Origin: Vibrio astriarenae
GTDB taxonomy: Bacteria; Pseudomonadota; Gammaproteobacteria; Enterobacterales; Vibrionaceae
DNA length: 64,000 nt
Direction of reading: 5' to 3'
NCBI RefSeq assembly: GCF_010587385.1
Contig: NZ_CP047476.1
Coordinates: 1,488,001-1,552,000 of the forward strand
A program made the translations under genes and the position numbers. Shown piece after piece: positions 18,245 to 26,482 of this stretch (its first letter is position 1; each line of letters starts with the position of its first letter). The notes under the pieces are model-generated. The model saw only the letters and a list, made by a program, of their open reading frames with translations, had not been told where the DNA came from and did no database searches.

Positions 18245-18859
18245 ATGACATTTTCAGTTTGGTTGTCATTATTTACAGTTTGCTTGCTTGGTGCGATGTC
18301 ACCAGGGCCAAGCTTGGCCATGGTGGCCAAGCACAGTTTAGCGGGAGGGCGAGCCAATGGCTTAGCGACCGCTTGGGCACATGCCTTAGGTATTGGCTTT
18401 TATGCCTTTATCACTATTACAGGCTTGAGTGTTCTGCTTGTCCAAGCACCAGCCGTGTTTAAAGGTATTACTTTGCTGGGTGCTTTGTACCTCGCCTACT
18501 TGGGTTGGAACTCCTTACGCTCAAAAGGAGGTGTGGTTGAAAAGTTAGAGAAGGGCGAGCAAGCCTCTCTGAAACAAGCGGCGAAAGAAGGTTTGATGAT
18601 TTCGCTGCTCAGTCCCAAGATTATGGTGTTCTTCACCGCGCTGTTTAGCCAATTTGTTGCCATGGCAGATTCACTGTCTAATCAAGTTGTGATTGTGACT
18701 ACACCTCTGATTGTTGATGGTTTATGGTACAGCTTGATTACACTTTTACTTTCTAGTCCGCTCTTTATTGAGAAAATTCGCGCTAGGGCTCTGTTGATTG
18801 ATCGCCTTACGGGCATTGTATTGATAGGATTGGCGGTTCGAGTATTAGTGACGCTCTAA
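18245..18859 (+). CDS. LysE/RhtB-family exporter
   Basis: Inner-membrane amino-acid or metabolite exporter of 204 aa with about six hydrophobic segments. The family signature near the N-terminus is visible: GAMSPGPSLAMVAKHSLAGG, then NGLATAWAHALGIGFYAF. Mid-protein LLGALYLAYLGWNSLRS and LSPKIMVFFTALFSQFV are also typical. Start at ATG 18245 after TTAGG. It is 12 bp upstream of the Gfo/Idh oxidoreductase gene and probably starts a four-gene transcription unit running to 20622. Substrate not determinable. Confidence 0.9.
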   Translation: MTFSVWLSLFTVCLLGAMSPGPSLAMVAKHSLAGGRANGLATAWAHALGIGFYAFITITGLSVLLVQAPAVFKGITLLGALYLAYLGWNSLRSKGGVVEKLEKGEQASLKQAAKEGLMISLLSPKIMVFFTALFSQFVAMADSLSNQVVIVTTPLIVDGLWYSLITLLLSSPLFIEKIRARALLIDRLTGIVLIGLAVRVLVTL

Positions 18860-18871
18860 AAAGGACAAGAG

Positions 18872-19852
18872 ATGATTCGTTTAGCGGTAATAGGGACCAA
18901 CTGGATTACAGATCAATTTGTTGCGGCAGCTTTAAAGACAGGAGAGTATGCCCTTACAGCAGTATACTCACGCGATCTTTCAAATGCTCAAGCGTTTGGC
19001 GAAAAGTATCAAGTCGAGCACTACTTTGATGATCTATCGAGTCTAGCCACGAGTGATGTTATGGACGCGGTGTATATCGCCAGTCCGAACTCTCTGCATG
19101 GCCCACAAGCGATTCAGATGATGCAAGCGGGAAAACATGTCATTGTTGAAAAACCAATGGCGTCTAACTATGCGCTCGCCAAGAAAATGTATGAGGTGGC
19201 AAAGGATAACAGTGTTGTGCTGTTTGAAGCCTTTATGTCGCCACATACACCAAACTTCAAAGTGGTACAACAGGCCATCAAGGAGATTGGTGCGATTCGA
19301 TTGGCCCACATAAGCTATTGCCAATACTCATCACGTTATCAAAAATATCTCGATGGCGAGCAGCCAAACACGTTTAATCCGGCTTTTTCAAACGGCTCAA
19401 TCATGGATATTGGTTTTTACTGCGTCGGCGCAGCAGTGGAATTATTTGGCGCACCTGTTAGTATTCAGGCCAGCGCACACAAGCTGGGCTCTGGCGTCGA
19501 TAGTAGCGGAAACGTAATTTTGTCCTATCCTGACTTTAACGTGACTCTTTCCCATTCAAAAACCAGCAACAGTGCTCTGCCCAGTGAGATTCAGGGCGAA
19601 GCGGGTAGCGTGCTAGTGGAGATGATCTCGTATGGCGAGAGCGTGACAAGAATCAATCGTGATGGGAAGCGTGAAGATTTAACCGTAGAGCAGGATAAAA
19701 ATCCGATGCTTTACGAAGCCATCCAGTTTGCAAGGCAAGTGAATGAGCAGTTTATTGACGAGCACTGCCAAACCCGTTCACTGGAAGTGGCAAGAGTAAT
19801 TACCGAAATTCGCCAGCAGACGGGAATAGTGTTCCCTGCTGATGTCGAATAG
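18872..19852 (+). CDS. Gfo/Idh/MocA-family NAD(P)-dependent oxidoreductase
   Basis: 326-aa cytosolic dehydrogenase of sugars or related polyols. The N-terminal Rossmann domain (about 1-120) starts IRLAVIGTNWITDQFV. It contains AVYIASPNSLHGPQAIQMMQ and the signature EKPMASNY, with Lys of EKP as the conserved catalytic residue. The C-terminal alpha/beta domain includes SNGSIMDIGFYCVGA. AAAGGACAAGAG precedes the ATG. The next gene is 12 bp downstream. Substrate unknown. Confidence 0.92.
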   Translation: MIRLAVIGTNWITDQFVAAALKTGEYALTAVYSRDLSNAQAFGEKYQVEHYFDDLSSLATSDVMDAVYIASPNSLHGPQAIQMMQAGKHVIVEKPMASNYALAKKMYEVAKDNSVVLFEAFMSPHTPNFKVVQQAIKEIGAIRLAHISYCQYSSRYQKYLDGEQPNTFNPAFSNGSIMDIGFYCVGAAVELFGAPVSIQASAHKLGSGVDSSGNVILSYPDFNVTLSHSKTSNSALPSEIQGEAGSVLVEMISYGESVTRINRDGKREDLTVEQDKNPMLYEAIQFARQVNEQFIDEHCQTRSLEVARVITEIRQQTGIVFPADVE

Positions 19853-19864
19853 CAAAGAGAAACA

Positions 19865-20269
19865 ATGATGCAAGCAGAAGTAAAGTGGATCGAGGAGTTC
19901 AAGTTCCTTGGTCATTCGCAGTCTGGTCACTCAGTTGTGATGGACGGCAATGGCGGTGCGACAGCACCAAGCCCAATGGAAATGGTATTGATGGCGGCAG
20001 GCGGATGTAGCTCCGTTGATGTGGTTGATGGCCTGAAAACGGCAAAGCAAGCAGTGACTGAGTGTGTCGCAAGCCTAAGCACAGAGCGCCGTGAAACAGC
20101 GCCACGTATTTTCACCAAAGTAAACATTCACTTTGCGGTAAAGGGCGACAACCTAGATCCCGCTATTGTTGCAAAAGTAGCAGCAGATTCGCTAGAGAAA
20201 TACTGCTCTGTTTGTTTGATGCTAGGGGAAGGCGTCGAAATGACCCACTCGTGGGAAATTCTGGAGTAG
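19865..20269 (+). CDS. OsmC-family protein
   Basis: 134-aa member of the OsmC/Ohr fold, small thiol proteins that reduce organic or fatty-acid hydroperoxides. The two expected cysteines are present: in LMAAGGCSSVDVVDGL (helix start) and in LEKYCSVCLMLGEGVEM. It resembles E. coli YhfA more than Ohr in the GATAPSPMEM start. ATG at 19865 or 19868 are both possible after AAAGAG. It overlaps no gene and is 2 bp from the following small ORF. Confidence 0.88.
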   Translation: MMQAEVKWIEEFKFLGHSQSGHSVVMDGNGGATAPSPMEMVLMAAGGCSSVDVVDGLKTAKQAVTECVASLSTERRETAPRIFTKVNIHFAVKGDNLDPAIVAKVAADSLEKYCSVCLMLGEGVEMTHSWEILE

Positions 20270-20271
20270 TT

Positions 20272-20622
20272 ATGCAGCACAACGAATTTGAAGCACTGAT
20301 CAAACATCTTTGCACACTAGCCGATCTTCCAGCTGCACTCGCTGCGCTTAAAGAGACAGAAGATGACGATATTTCATCGGCTGCACAGGCATTAACTGGC
20401 CAATTTGCACTGGCTGAAGTGGAAGGTGAGAAGCGTATTTACCATGTGACCATGCAAGAAAATGCAGAGGGCAATGAAGAAGAGTTTGTCGAGCATGTGA
20501 TGAACGAAGGCGAGGATATCGTTCGCTTCGTTGCGTGGTTCTTTGAAAGCCACTTCGATATAAAAACCAAAGATATCTATCAGCTCGCCGGCAAAACTTA
20601 CCGTCAGCCGAAGCGTAGCTAA
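20272..20622 (+). CDS. Conserved-looking small acidic protein, unknown function
   Basis: 116 aa from ATG 20272, with GGAG about 6 nt upstream, starting 2 bp after the OsmC stop. The frame opens further at 20212 inside the OsmC gene, but that part is a shadow. The protein is acidic in the middle (ETEDDDISSA, AEGNEEEFVEHVMNEGED) and ends in a basic tail (TYRQPKRS). It has no signal peptide or membrane segment. Last gene of the LysE-Gfo/Idh-OsmC group; no function can be inferred. Confidence 0.75.
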   Translation: MQHNEFEALIKHLCTLADLPAALAALKETEDDDISSAAQALTGQFALAEVEGEKRIYHVTMQENAEGNEEEFVEHVMNEGEDIVRFVAWFFESHFDIKTKDIYQLAGKTYRQPKRS

Positions 20623-20650
20623 CGATAATACAAATTATTGTACTTAAATT

Positions 20651-20676
20651 AGAAGGCATGTTTGCCTTCTTTTTTA
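20651..20676 (+). terminator. Terminator of the LysE-OsmC operon
   Basis: Stem AGAAGGCA / TGCCTTCT with a 4-nt loop followed by T6. Confidence 0.85.
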
Positions 20677-20878
20677 TAACTAAAACATACGCTTACGCTG
20701 GAATGCCTGTTCTCTACGGTTGATGGTTGTGAAAATTAATTACACAATGTGTGAAATGCAGAAGTGAGAATGAAATAAAGCCGATAAAAGTGTGATTTAA
20801 GTCTTGTTTTTGTCCGTGAGTAGGTTATTATAATCACAGTTTTGAAAGTTAATTACATTTTTGCGAGAGGGCACTGCC

Positions 20879-21019
20879 ATGATGGGTCACAACGATTTAG
20901 GTTCAGCATACTTGGGTCAACTAGTTGCAAAACAGATGATGGAAGACGCGATGACGGGTAAAGTCAAAGCGAAGAAAGCATCATTTCTGAAGCGCATGAT
21001 CAAAAAAGTTGCTAAGTAA
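20879..21019 (+). CDS. 46-aa basic small protein
   Basis: Short ORF beginning MMGHNDLGSAYLGQLVAKQM and ending ASFLKRMIKKVAK. The Lys/Arg-rich C-terminus could form an amphipathic helix. GAGAGG sits about 8 nt before the first ATG. The gene stands alone, with more than 230 bp of AT-rich upstream sequence and hairpins downstream, so it looks like a self-contained transcription unit. No signal peptide. Function unknown; a membrane-associated or nucleic-acid-binding peptide are both possible. Confidence 0.6.
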   Translation: MMGHNDLGSAYLGQLVAKQMMEDAMTGKVKAKKASFLKRMIKKVAK

Positions 21020-21094
21020 TTGATAGCAAATTGAAAGAAAGTAACGAAAAGCGGACGGTATCGCTGACTTTTCTTTCAAAATGAAAAGGATTCT

Positions 21095-21134
21095 AACCCC
21101 GAGCTCCGAAAGGTGCTTGGGGTTTTCTTTTTTT
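21095..21134 (+). terminator. Terminator downstream of the 46-aa ORF
   Basis: Stem AACCCCGAGC / GCTTGGGGTT (21095-21104 and 21115-21124) followed by a T-rich run. A second imperfect inverted repeat (TTGAAAGAAA / TTTCTTTCAA) lies just before it, at about 21029-21080. Confidence 0.8.
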
Positions 21135-22521
21135 AGCTGATGACAATTGAACTCAATCGGTTCTCTTGTGGGGTTGGCTCTGTTTCTAAACCTCGGTAGC
21201 GATGGTATTCGCCCAGCAACTCCTCGGTTTCTTCATCAAACATGTTGCGTTTCGCTATTTCATCGGCCACTTTTTCAGCAAACCAAGCTTCTTGGTAGAA
21301 GTGTAAGTGAAAGAAAGATTCAATTAAGAGGCAAGTAGGGATGGTGGCGACGTCATCAATGTAAGGCAGCACTGTCTTGATGAGGATGAGTTTTGCTTCT
21401 CTGTGTCGTTGTTGCTCTTTTCTCACTCCGATTAAAAAGAGTTGTTTATAGAGATCCATCGAGCGACATTGGCTGCTTGACAGACGTTGGTAGGTGATAT
21501 CAAAGATTTCTTGTATCGAGAGGACAAAGCCATCGCGCTTTGACGCGGCCAGTATTTTCGTAAGCGCTCTTTGCAAACACTTGCCATAAACCAACATAGA
21601 GCTGATCCAGGTGACATCAGCAACAGAAAGCGAGCTCGCATAGGCGCGCCCAATTTCTAGTAGCTTATCCCATTTATGCAGTTCGGTCGCCAAACGGGCG
21701 GCAGTGATGGCTCTTGCACTGATACTGGGCGTTTTTCTAAACGCGAGATGAGCGTAATGAAAGGCCTCGTGATTGTTATCGGCTTCAATATAGAACTGTG
21801 TGGCTAAATCCATTGCGTGGATCGCTAAAGGGTTATCCCGAATGTAGTCCTCTACAGCATGCAATGCGCGATCTTTGTCGCCCTGTTGTGCTTGTAAGTG
21901 TGCTTGTGCAATCAGTTTTTGCACATGGACAGGTGTAGGAGAGTGGGATAACCACTGTTTAAGACAGTCCCAACGTTTTTGTCTGACGAGAGTTTGCAAA
22001 ACGTAGGATTCTGCGAGAATGGCTGTCGGTGCTTTTGTGACGATATGAACTAAGCCTCGTTCATCAAAGCTCTCGATTAAAGAGAGTTTGTCCTCGAGTT
22101 TACGCAATGCGGATTGGTCCAAATACACTTGTACTAAACGTTTGGCTAAATCACTTGCCTGAAATGGCTTCTTCATAAAGTGCGGCACATGACCAGAAAG
22201 ACCCGTTAATACCGCTTCTTGACTTGTGTCACCAGAGACCAACAATAAGCCAGTGCTACGACTAATCAACTTACGCCGATAAAATAGGCTTGCGAGTTGG
22301 CTCCCCGTAACCGTTCTATCGAGATGATAGTCGAGAATGATGACATCGTAGCGATGTGCGCCCACTGACTGCAGCGCGTCTTGATAGTTTGTCACTACAT
22401 TAACCTTAGCGACACCGATCTGTTTGAGTTGTTGTTTGAACAGCAATAGTGTTGTGCTGCAGTCATCCACGACCAAGACAGATAGGCTCTCTAAGGATTG
22501 GTTTTTGTTATTATTTTTCAC
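21133..22521 (-). CDS. Response regulator with REC domain and TPR-like helical C-terminus
   Basis: Cytosolic signalling protein of about 462 aa. The receiver domain (about 13-135) reads SVLVVDDCSTTLLLFKQQL. The acidic pocket is VDD, the phospho-aspartate is in VIILDYHL, the conserved Ser/Thr is in LLLVSGD, and the Lys is in FMKKPF. The remaining 320 residues are alpha-helical, with TPR-like spacing (LIAQAHLQAQQGDKDRALHA, AMDLATQFYIEADNNHEAFH), a protein-interaction output rather than a DNA-binding or enzymatic one. The start is GTG 22521 (AAGG 5 nt before) or an adjacent TTG at 22524. No histidine kinase adjoins it. Confidence 0.85.
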   Translation of the reverse strand: MKNNNKNQSLESLSVLVVDDCSTTLLLFKQQLKQIGVAKVNVVTNYQDALQSVGAHRYDVIILDYHLDRTVTGSQLASLFYRRKLISRSTGLLLVSGDTSQEAVLTGLSGHVPHFMKKPFQASDLAKRLVQVYLDQSALRKLEDKLSLIESFDERGLVHIVTKAPTAILAESYVLQTLVRQKRWDCLKQWLSHSPTPVHVQKLIAQAHLQAQQGDKDRALHAVEDYIRDNPLAIHAMDLATQFYIEADNNHEAFHYAHLAFRKTPSISARAITAARLATELHKWDKLLEIGRAYASSLSVADVTWISSMLVYGKCLQRALTKILAASKRDGFVLSIQEIFDITYQRLSSSQCRSMDLYKQLFLIGVRKEQQRHREAKLILIKTVLPYIDDVATIPTCLLIESFFHLHFYQEAWFAEKVADEIAKRNMFDEETEELLGEYHRYRGLETEPTPQENRLSSIVIS

Positions 22522-22593
22522 CAATACCTTGCCTCAATAAGTCCCTTTAAGCTCAGTATAGGACACCAAATTTGATATTTATCTCAACAATCA

Positions 22594-22623
22594 GCAAAAA
22601 AAATACCCGATTGCTCAGGTATT
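22594..22623 (-). terminator. Terminator of the glutaredoxin-like gene
   Basis: On the minus strand AATACC / GGTATT encloses a 10-nt loop and is followed by eight T residues. Confidence 0.65.
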
Positions 22624-22651
22624 GTGATCTTGGATGTCAGGCTTTTGATTA

Positions 22652-23266
22652 TTAGCTGGCTCTTGAATCAAGGCTGACAATGTTATCTCGAGGCGTTTGG
22701 CTTTGATGTGACTCTAAGTACTTTTCCAAATTATCAAATCCCCCTACATATTGGCCATCCAGCCAAATTTGAGGGACGGTGACGGGCGTTTTCTCACCGA
22801 TAATTGCTTTTACTTCAGGAATCATCCGGAACAAGGCAGCACTGTCTTTCACCACATCGTGATAGGTGTAGTCAATTCCGGCCTCATCGAGCGCTTTTTT
22901 CGCTTTGACACAGTAAGGGCAAGTCGCTTTACCGAACACCACATTACCTTTAATCTCATCACGTTTTGTCCATTCTGTTATCACGGATTGCACCAACACA
23001 CCACGGTTTAGTGCTTCACCTTGGCTGATAATTTTTCCTTCCACCATGATAATTGGCGCATGCCAGCCACCCGCTTTTAGCGGCTCCCACCAATGAGATA
23101 ACCAATCTTTTGTCTCTAGCTCGACAGGGATACCCTCTAGCTCTGTTGCGAAAGTATCTTGCAGAATGTCTTTGGTTAAAGTGCACTCACCACATGGGAT
23201 ATTGACCTTGAATGGTCCCCAGCTTCCTGCCCAGCGATAAAGAGTGATTTTGATTGGCTGTGTCAT
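22652..23266 (-). CDS. Glutaredoxin-domain protein with a second N-terminal CxxC domain
   Basis: 204-aa redox protein. The C-terminal half (about 107-190) is a glutaredoxin: VVFGKATCPYCVKAKKAL with the CPYC active site, the cis-proline in PVTVPQIWLDG, and GGFDNLEKYL. The N-terminal half looks like a second thioredoxin-like fold with its own pair, NIPCGECTLTKDIL, and a cis-Pro-like HAPIIMVEGK. Two CxxC centres in one chain suggest an electron relay or a fused reductase; this is inference. No signal peptide, so cytosolic. Confidence 0.82.
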   Translation of the reverse strand: MTQPIKITLYRWAGSWGPFKVNIPCGECTLTKDILQDTFATELEGIPVELETKDWLSHWWEPLKAGGWHAPIIMVEGKIISQGEALNRGVLVQSVITEWTKRDEIKGNVVFGKATCPYCVKAKKALDEAGIDYTYHDVVKDSAALFRMIPEVKAIIGEKTPVTVPQIWLDGQYVGGFDNLEKYLESHQSQTPRDNIVSLDSRAS

Positions 23267-23359
23267 GGTGACGTCCCTTTTTGAATGAGTTAGTTAGAGT
23301 ATAGGAAAGAGGGGCGGGAGTTTTTCTTTCAAATATTTAGAAAAAGGTAAAAGGGGAGT

Positions 23360-23391
23360 AAAGAAAAAAGGTCGAGTTGAGCTCGACCTTT
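23360..23391 (-). terminator. Terminator of the minus-strand porin gene
   Basis: Stem AAAGGTCGAG / CTCGACCTTT (23367-23376 and 23382-23391). Read on the minus strand it is followed by a T-rich run. Confidence 0.8.
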
Positions 23392-23428
23392 GAATGGGAT
23401 AATTAGTTATGTTGTGTGTTAGGACTGA

Positions 23429-24343
23429 TTAGAAGTCGTAACGTACACCTAGGCGAACAACATCGTCTTCATCTTTAAGTTGTTGAGCTAGGTATGATAC
23501 GTAAGTGCGGAAGTTGCTGTTGAACTTGTAGTAGCCAGCTACTTCGAACTGGTCAACAGTATCTGTTTTACCAGCGCCTTTCTCATCTTCTTCTGCGTAG
23601 CCGTAGTTAAGTGCAACTGAGAACTCAGAAGTTAGCTTGTACGCAGCAGAAAGTTCGTATGCTGTGAATTCAGTGTTGTTGTCAACGTCACCTACAGAGA
23701 ACGTACCAGCAACGTATAGGTTTTCGAATGTGTAGCCAAGACCACCAAGGAATTGAGTCTCGTCACCAGCGTCTGCTGAGTAAGAAAGTGCTACATCTAG
23801 ACCGAATGGTGCAGAGTACATACCTGCGATAGAGTATAGATCTTCATCCTTACCTTCGGCTGCAGAGTAAGTCGCTTCAACTTGTACTGCATCGAATGAA
23901 CCACGGTAAGCAAATACACTGTTAGTTTTATCAGAAGAAGCGTCTGTGTATTGTTGTAGGCCAGAGAACTCAGTGATATCTGTCATGTCAGATACGATAA
24001 CTGCTGCCATATCTTGGCGACCTGCTGAGAAAGCACCGACTTCAGTGTCAAGACCAGCATATAGGTAGCGGTTTGAGAATTGCTTATCACCAGTTTTGTG
24101 CTCAGCTTCGTAGAAAGCGAATGCAGTTAAACCTGAAGTGATTTCGCTTGAACCTTTAACATTTAGGCGAGCACGAGAGTTATCTTCCATCGAACCCTCT
24201 ACTGCGTCCGTGAAGTCACCACGGAATTCAGCACGACCTCCGATAGATAGCTCAGTACCATCGTTGCTGTATACCGTTGCCGCTACTGTAGAAGTAGAAG
24301 CTAGTGCTAGTAGTAGTGCGCTTGCCACTGCTGAAGTTTTCAT
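23429..24343 (-). CDS. Gram-negative porin
   Basis: Outer-membrane diffusion channel of 304 aa. Signal peptide MKTSAVASALLLALASTSTV ends near Ala-22/Ala-23. The mature protein begins TVYSNDGTELSIGGRAEFRG, the usual start of Vibrio general porins, has 14-16 predicted strands, and ends VRLGVRYDF with the C-terminal Phe assembly signal. The inner ATG at 24343 is chosen because AAGGT lies 8 nt upstream; the ATG at 24349 is too close. Strongly biased codon use (few rare codons) suggests high expression. It is divergent from a second porin gene. Which named Omp it is cannot be settled. Confidence 0.9.
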   Translation of the reverse strand: MKTSAVASALLLALASTSTVAATVYSNDGTELSIGGRAEFRGDFTDAVEGSMEDNSRARLNVKGSSEITSGLTAFAFYEAEHKTGDKQFSNRYLYAGLDTEVGAFSAGRQDMAAVIVSDMTDITEFSGLQQYTDASSDKTNSVFAYRGSFDAVQVEATYSAAEGKDEDLYSIAGMYSAPFGLDVALSYSADAGDETQFLGGLGYTFENLYVAGTFSVGDVDNNTEFTAYELSAAYKLTSEFSVALNYGYAEEDEKGAGKTDTVDQFEVAGYYKFNSNFRTYVSYLAQQLKDEDDVVRLGVRYDF

Positions 24344-24988
24344 TGTCATTTACCTTTTTTAAATGTGAGCTTGCTTGCTCGAACTAACTTAAGTGTTTGA
24401 AATTTGACCCGACCGCAATAATGACGATTAGTTCAAACTTGTTTCTGCTGTTGGGGCATAAGTTAGAGGTGGCGCATGACAGTTTCATGGCTAGTTTGTG
24501 ACACTTTGGTGGCACTTATATTTTTTTAAATGAATAACTTATCAACACTTTCTGCCTGCTAAATAGGCAGTGACGGGTTCTTCTGTGGTCGGATTTGTTG
24601 GAAAGAAAAGAGATCAGGCTCGAGAATGAATCTAAAAGTGTGATCTTAGTCCCGCGCACTTTGTGCGCCAGGTCAACTGACTTCTAAATTATCCAAGAGA
24701 ACAAAGTTTTTATCTTTATTTAAGTCATTGTCTTTGTTGGGTTTATATTTTTTATATTTTCTTTTTGCTTCTTTTTGATCGTTTTATGGAACTTTTATGA
24801 AGTTACTGTGTAGAGTCGAGCTCACTGGTTAAATACCAACAACACTTTGTGCTAGTCACTTGATGGAATCTTGTGTAATTCAATGTGTTAGGTATTTATC
24901 ATTTCGCGAACTGACAGGAAGTGAAGGCGCTTTGCTCTCCTTTTGTAGCGGACTGTCAGGGACCAAGTATTAAGATATGGACTTTAAA
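24344..24988. other. Long divergent promoter region between two porin genes
   Basis: 645 bp, AT-rich, with no supported ORF. A small hairpin GCGCACTTTGTGCGC lies near 24654. The length suggests complex control or long 5' leaders for both porins, but I identify no specific operator or sRNA. Confidence 0.5.
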
Positions 24989-25987
24989 ATGAACAAAAAT
25001 ATCCTTGCTATTGCAATCGCAGCTGCAACATTCGGCACACAAGCTGTTGCTGTTGAACTATACAACAACGACGGCACTACTTTCTCTATGGGCGGTCACG
25101 TTACTGCAGCTCTAGCTGGCGGTGAAGAGCGTGATACAACTGTTGAAGCAGTTTCTCCACGTATCAACGTAACTGCTACTCAAGACATGGGCAACGGTTT
25201 CACAATTGATGCACGTGGTGAGTGGTCTCTTAACTTCCTAGAGAACGGCGGCAACTCTTTCTCTACTCGTTTGGGTTACATTGGTCTTACTCACGAAGAA
25301 ATGGGTCGTGGTGTAATTGGTACACAGTGGGCACCGTTCTACGATGTTGCTAGCCTGACAGATATGCCTATCGCGTTTGCCAATGACTTCCTATACGATG
25401 GCATGTACGGTGGTGATTTTGCTCTAAGTGGTCAAACTCGTGCTGACCAAATGATTTCTTACCGCAATGGTTTTGATTTCGGTGACGCTGGTGCTCTTGA
25501 CTTTGGTCTAGGCTGGCAAGGTAAGAACGACGGTGATTTCGCTGACTACAATGACCGCGTTCAAATTGCTCTTTCTTACTCAATCATGGGTGCTAAAGTA
25601 GGTTACGCATACAGCACTGGTGATGTAACTGAGTCTAACAACAAGCGTTCTCTAGACTTCCACGCGGTATCTGCTGCATACGGTTCATACGGTAACGGTC
25701 TATACCTAGCGGCTCTATACCAAATGACTGAAGACGAGAATGTTACAGATATCGATGCTTACGAATTGATCGCTGCATACGCTCTTGCAAACAGCTTGAA
25801 CCTAAGCATCAACTACGAAACAGTTGAGTCTCAAGATAAGAACGCTTCTAAAGAAACGGATCGTGAAGAGATGGCTCTACAAGCTGAGTACAACTTCACT
25901 TCAAACGTAGTTGGTTTCGGTGGCTACCAGTTTGACCTTGAAGGCGACGACGATCGCTTCATGATCGGTGCACGTGTTTACCTATAA
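24989..25987 (+). CDS. Gram-negative porin
   Basis: Outer-membrane porin of 332 aa. Signal peptide MNKNILAIAIAAATFGTQAV, with cleavage before VELYNNDGTTFSMGGH. Alternating strands continue to a C-terminal FMIGARVYL, so the last residue is Leu rather than the usual Phe. The ATG at 24989 gives a normal signal peptide; the in-frame ATG at 24977 adds four residues (MDFK). Neither has a strong ribosome site. It is about the same size as the divergent porin at 23429 but clearly different in sequence. Highly biased codon use again suggests abundance. Confidence 0.9.
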   Translation: MNKNILAIAIAAATFGTQAVAVELYNNDGTTFSMGGHVTAALAGGEERDTTVEAVSPRINVTATQDMGNGFTIDARGEWSLNFLENGGNSFSTRLGYIGLTHEEMGRGVIGTQWAPFYDVASLTDMPIAFANDFLYDGMYGGDFALSGQTRADQMISYRNGFDFGDAGALDFGLGWQGKNDGDFADYNDRVQIALSYSIMGAKVGYAYSTGDVTESNNKRSLDFHAVSAAYGSYGNGLYLAALYQMTEDENVTDIDAYELIAAYALANSLNLSINYETVESQDKNASKETDREEMALQAEYNFTSNVVGFGGYQFDLEGDDDRFMIGARVYL

Positions 25988-26012
25988 TAGGTAGCATTTA
26001 GCAAGATCACTA

Positions 26013-26045
26013 AAAAACGGAGTGGGGAAACCTGCTCCGTTTTTG
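26013..26045 (+). terminator. Terminator of the plus-strand porin gene
   Basis: Stem AAAAACGGAG / CTCCGTTTTT with a 12-nt loop and a T-rich end. Confidence 0.85.
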
Positions 26046-26074
26046 TTGGTGTTGGAAGTAAGTAACATTAAAGT

Positions 26075-26168
26075 GCGTCATGCTGAATTTATTTCAGCAT
26101 CTAGTTTGAGTGTGTGGTTTGGGTTTAACGTGCGTGGTTAGTAGATCCTGAAATGAATTCAGGATGAC
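26075..26168. repeat. Solitary two-hairpin interspersed repeat
   Basis: Two inverted repeats, ATGCTGAA..TTCAGCAT and ATCCTGAA..TTCAGGAT, lie about 60 bp apart. The same two-hairpin plan and near-identical arms occur in the tandem array at 27152-27670, so this looks like a single dispersed copy of that element. Confidence 0.7.
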
Positions 26169-26207
26169 TTGTTTATTGTATTGACATCGAGTTCAATGTA
26201 CCCAAAG

Positions 26208-26319
26208 CTTTCCACTTTCCACTTTCCACTTTCCACTTTCCACTTTCCACTTTCCACTTTCCACTTTCCACTTTCCACTTTCCACTTTCCACTTTCCACT
26301 TTCCACTTTCCACTTTCCA
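26208..26319. repeat. Heptanucleotide tandem repeat, 16 perfect copies of CTTTCCA
   Basis: 112 bp of uninterrupted 7-bp units. On the minus strand the unit TGGAAAG, read in groups of three, encodes a repeating KWKVESG peptide in a spurious ORF. It lies between a porin and an FAH-family gene, within neither. Such arrays vary in copy number between strains. Confidence 0.95.
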
Positions 26320-26482
26320 TTTTTAAGCGCCGTGCCCACGACTAAACGTGCTTTAACCTTAAATAAAATTCCCCTAAAACATTTCCCATTTCTGCCCACA
26401 ACTTCACTGAAACGTCACTAATTTTCATTAAAATACACATTCTAGTATTCCACCCTAAACTCACTTCAAGGTAACCAAGGAA

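Noticed and set aside
24344..24988. sRNA gene between the porins
   Set aside because: No hairpin followed by a T run on either strand was found in the spacer.
26193..26399. Minus-strand ORF encoding repeated KWKVESG
   Set aside because: It is produced by the CTTTCCA heptamer array, whose 21-bp period cannot create stops in this frame. No ribosome site or family similarity.
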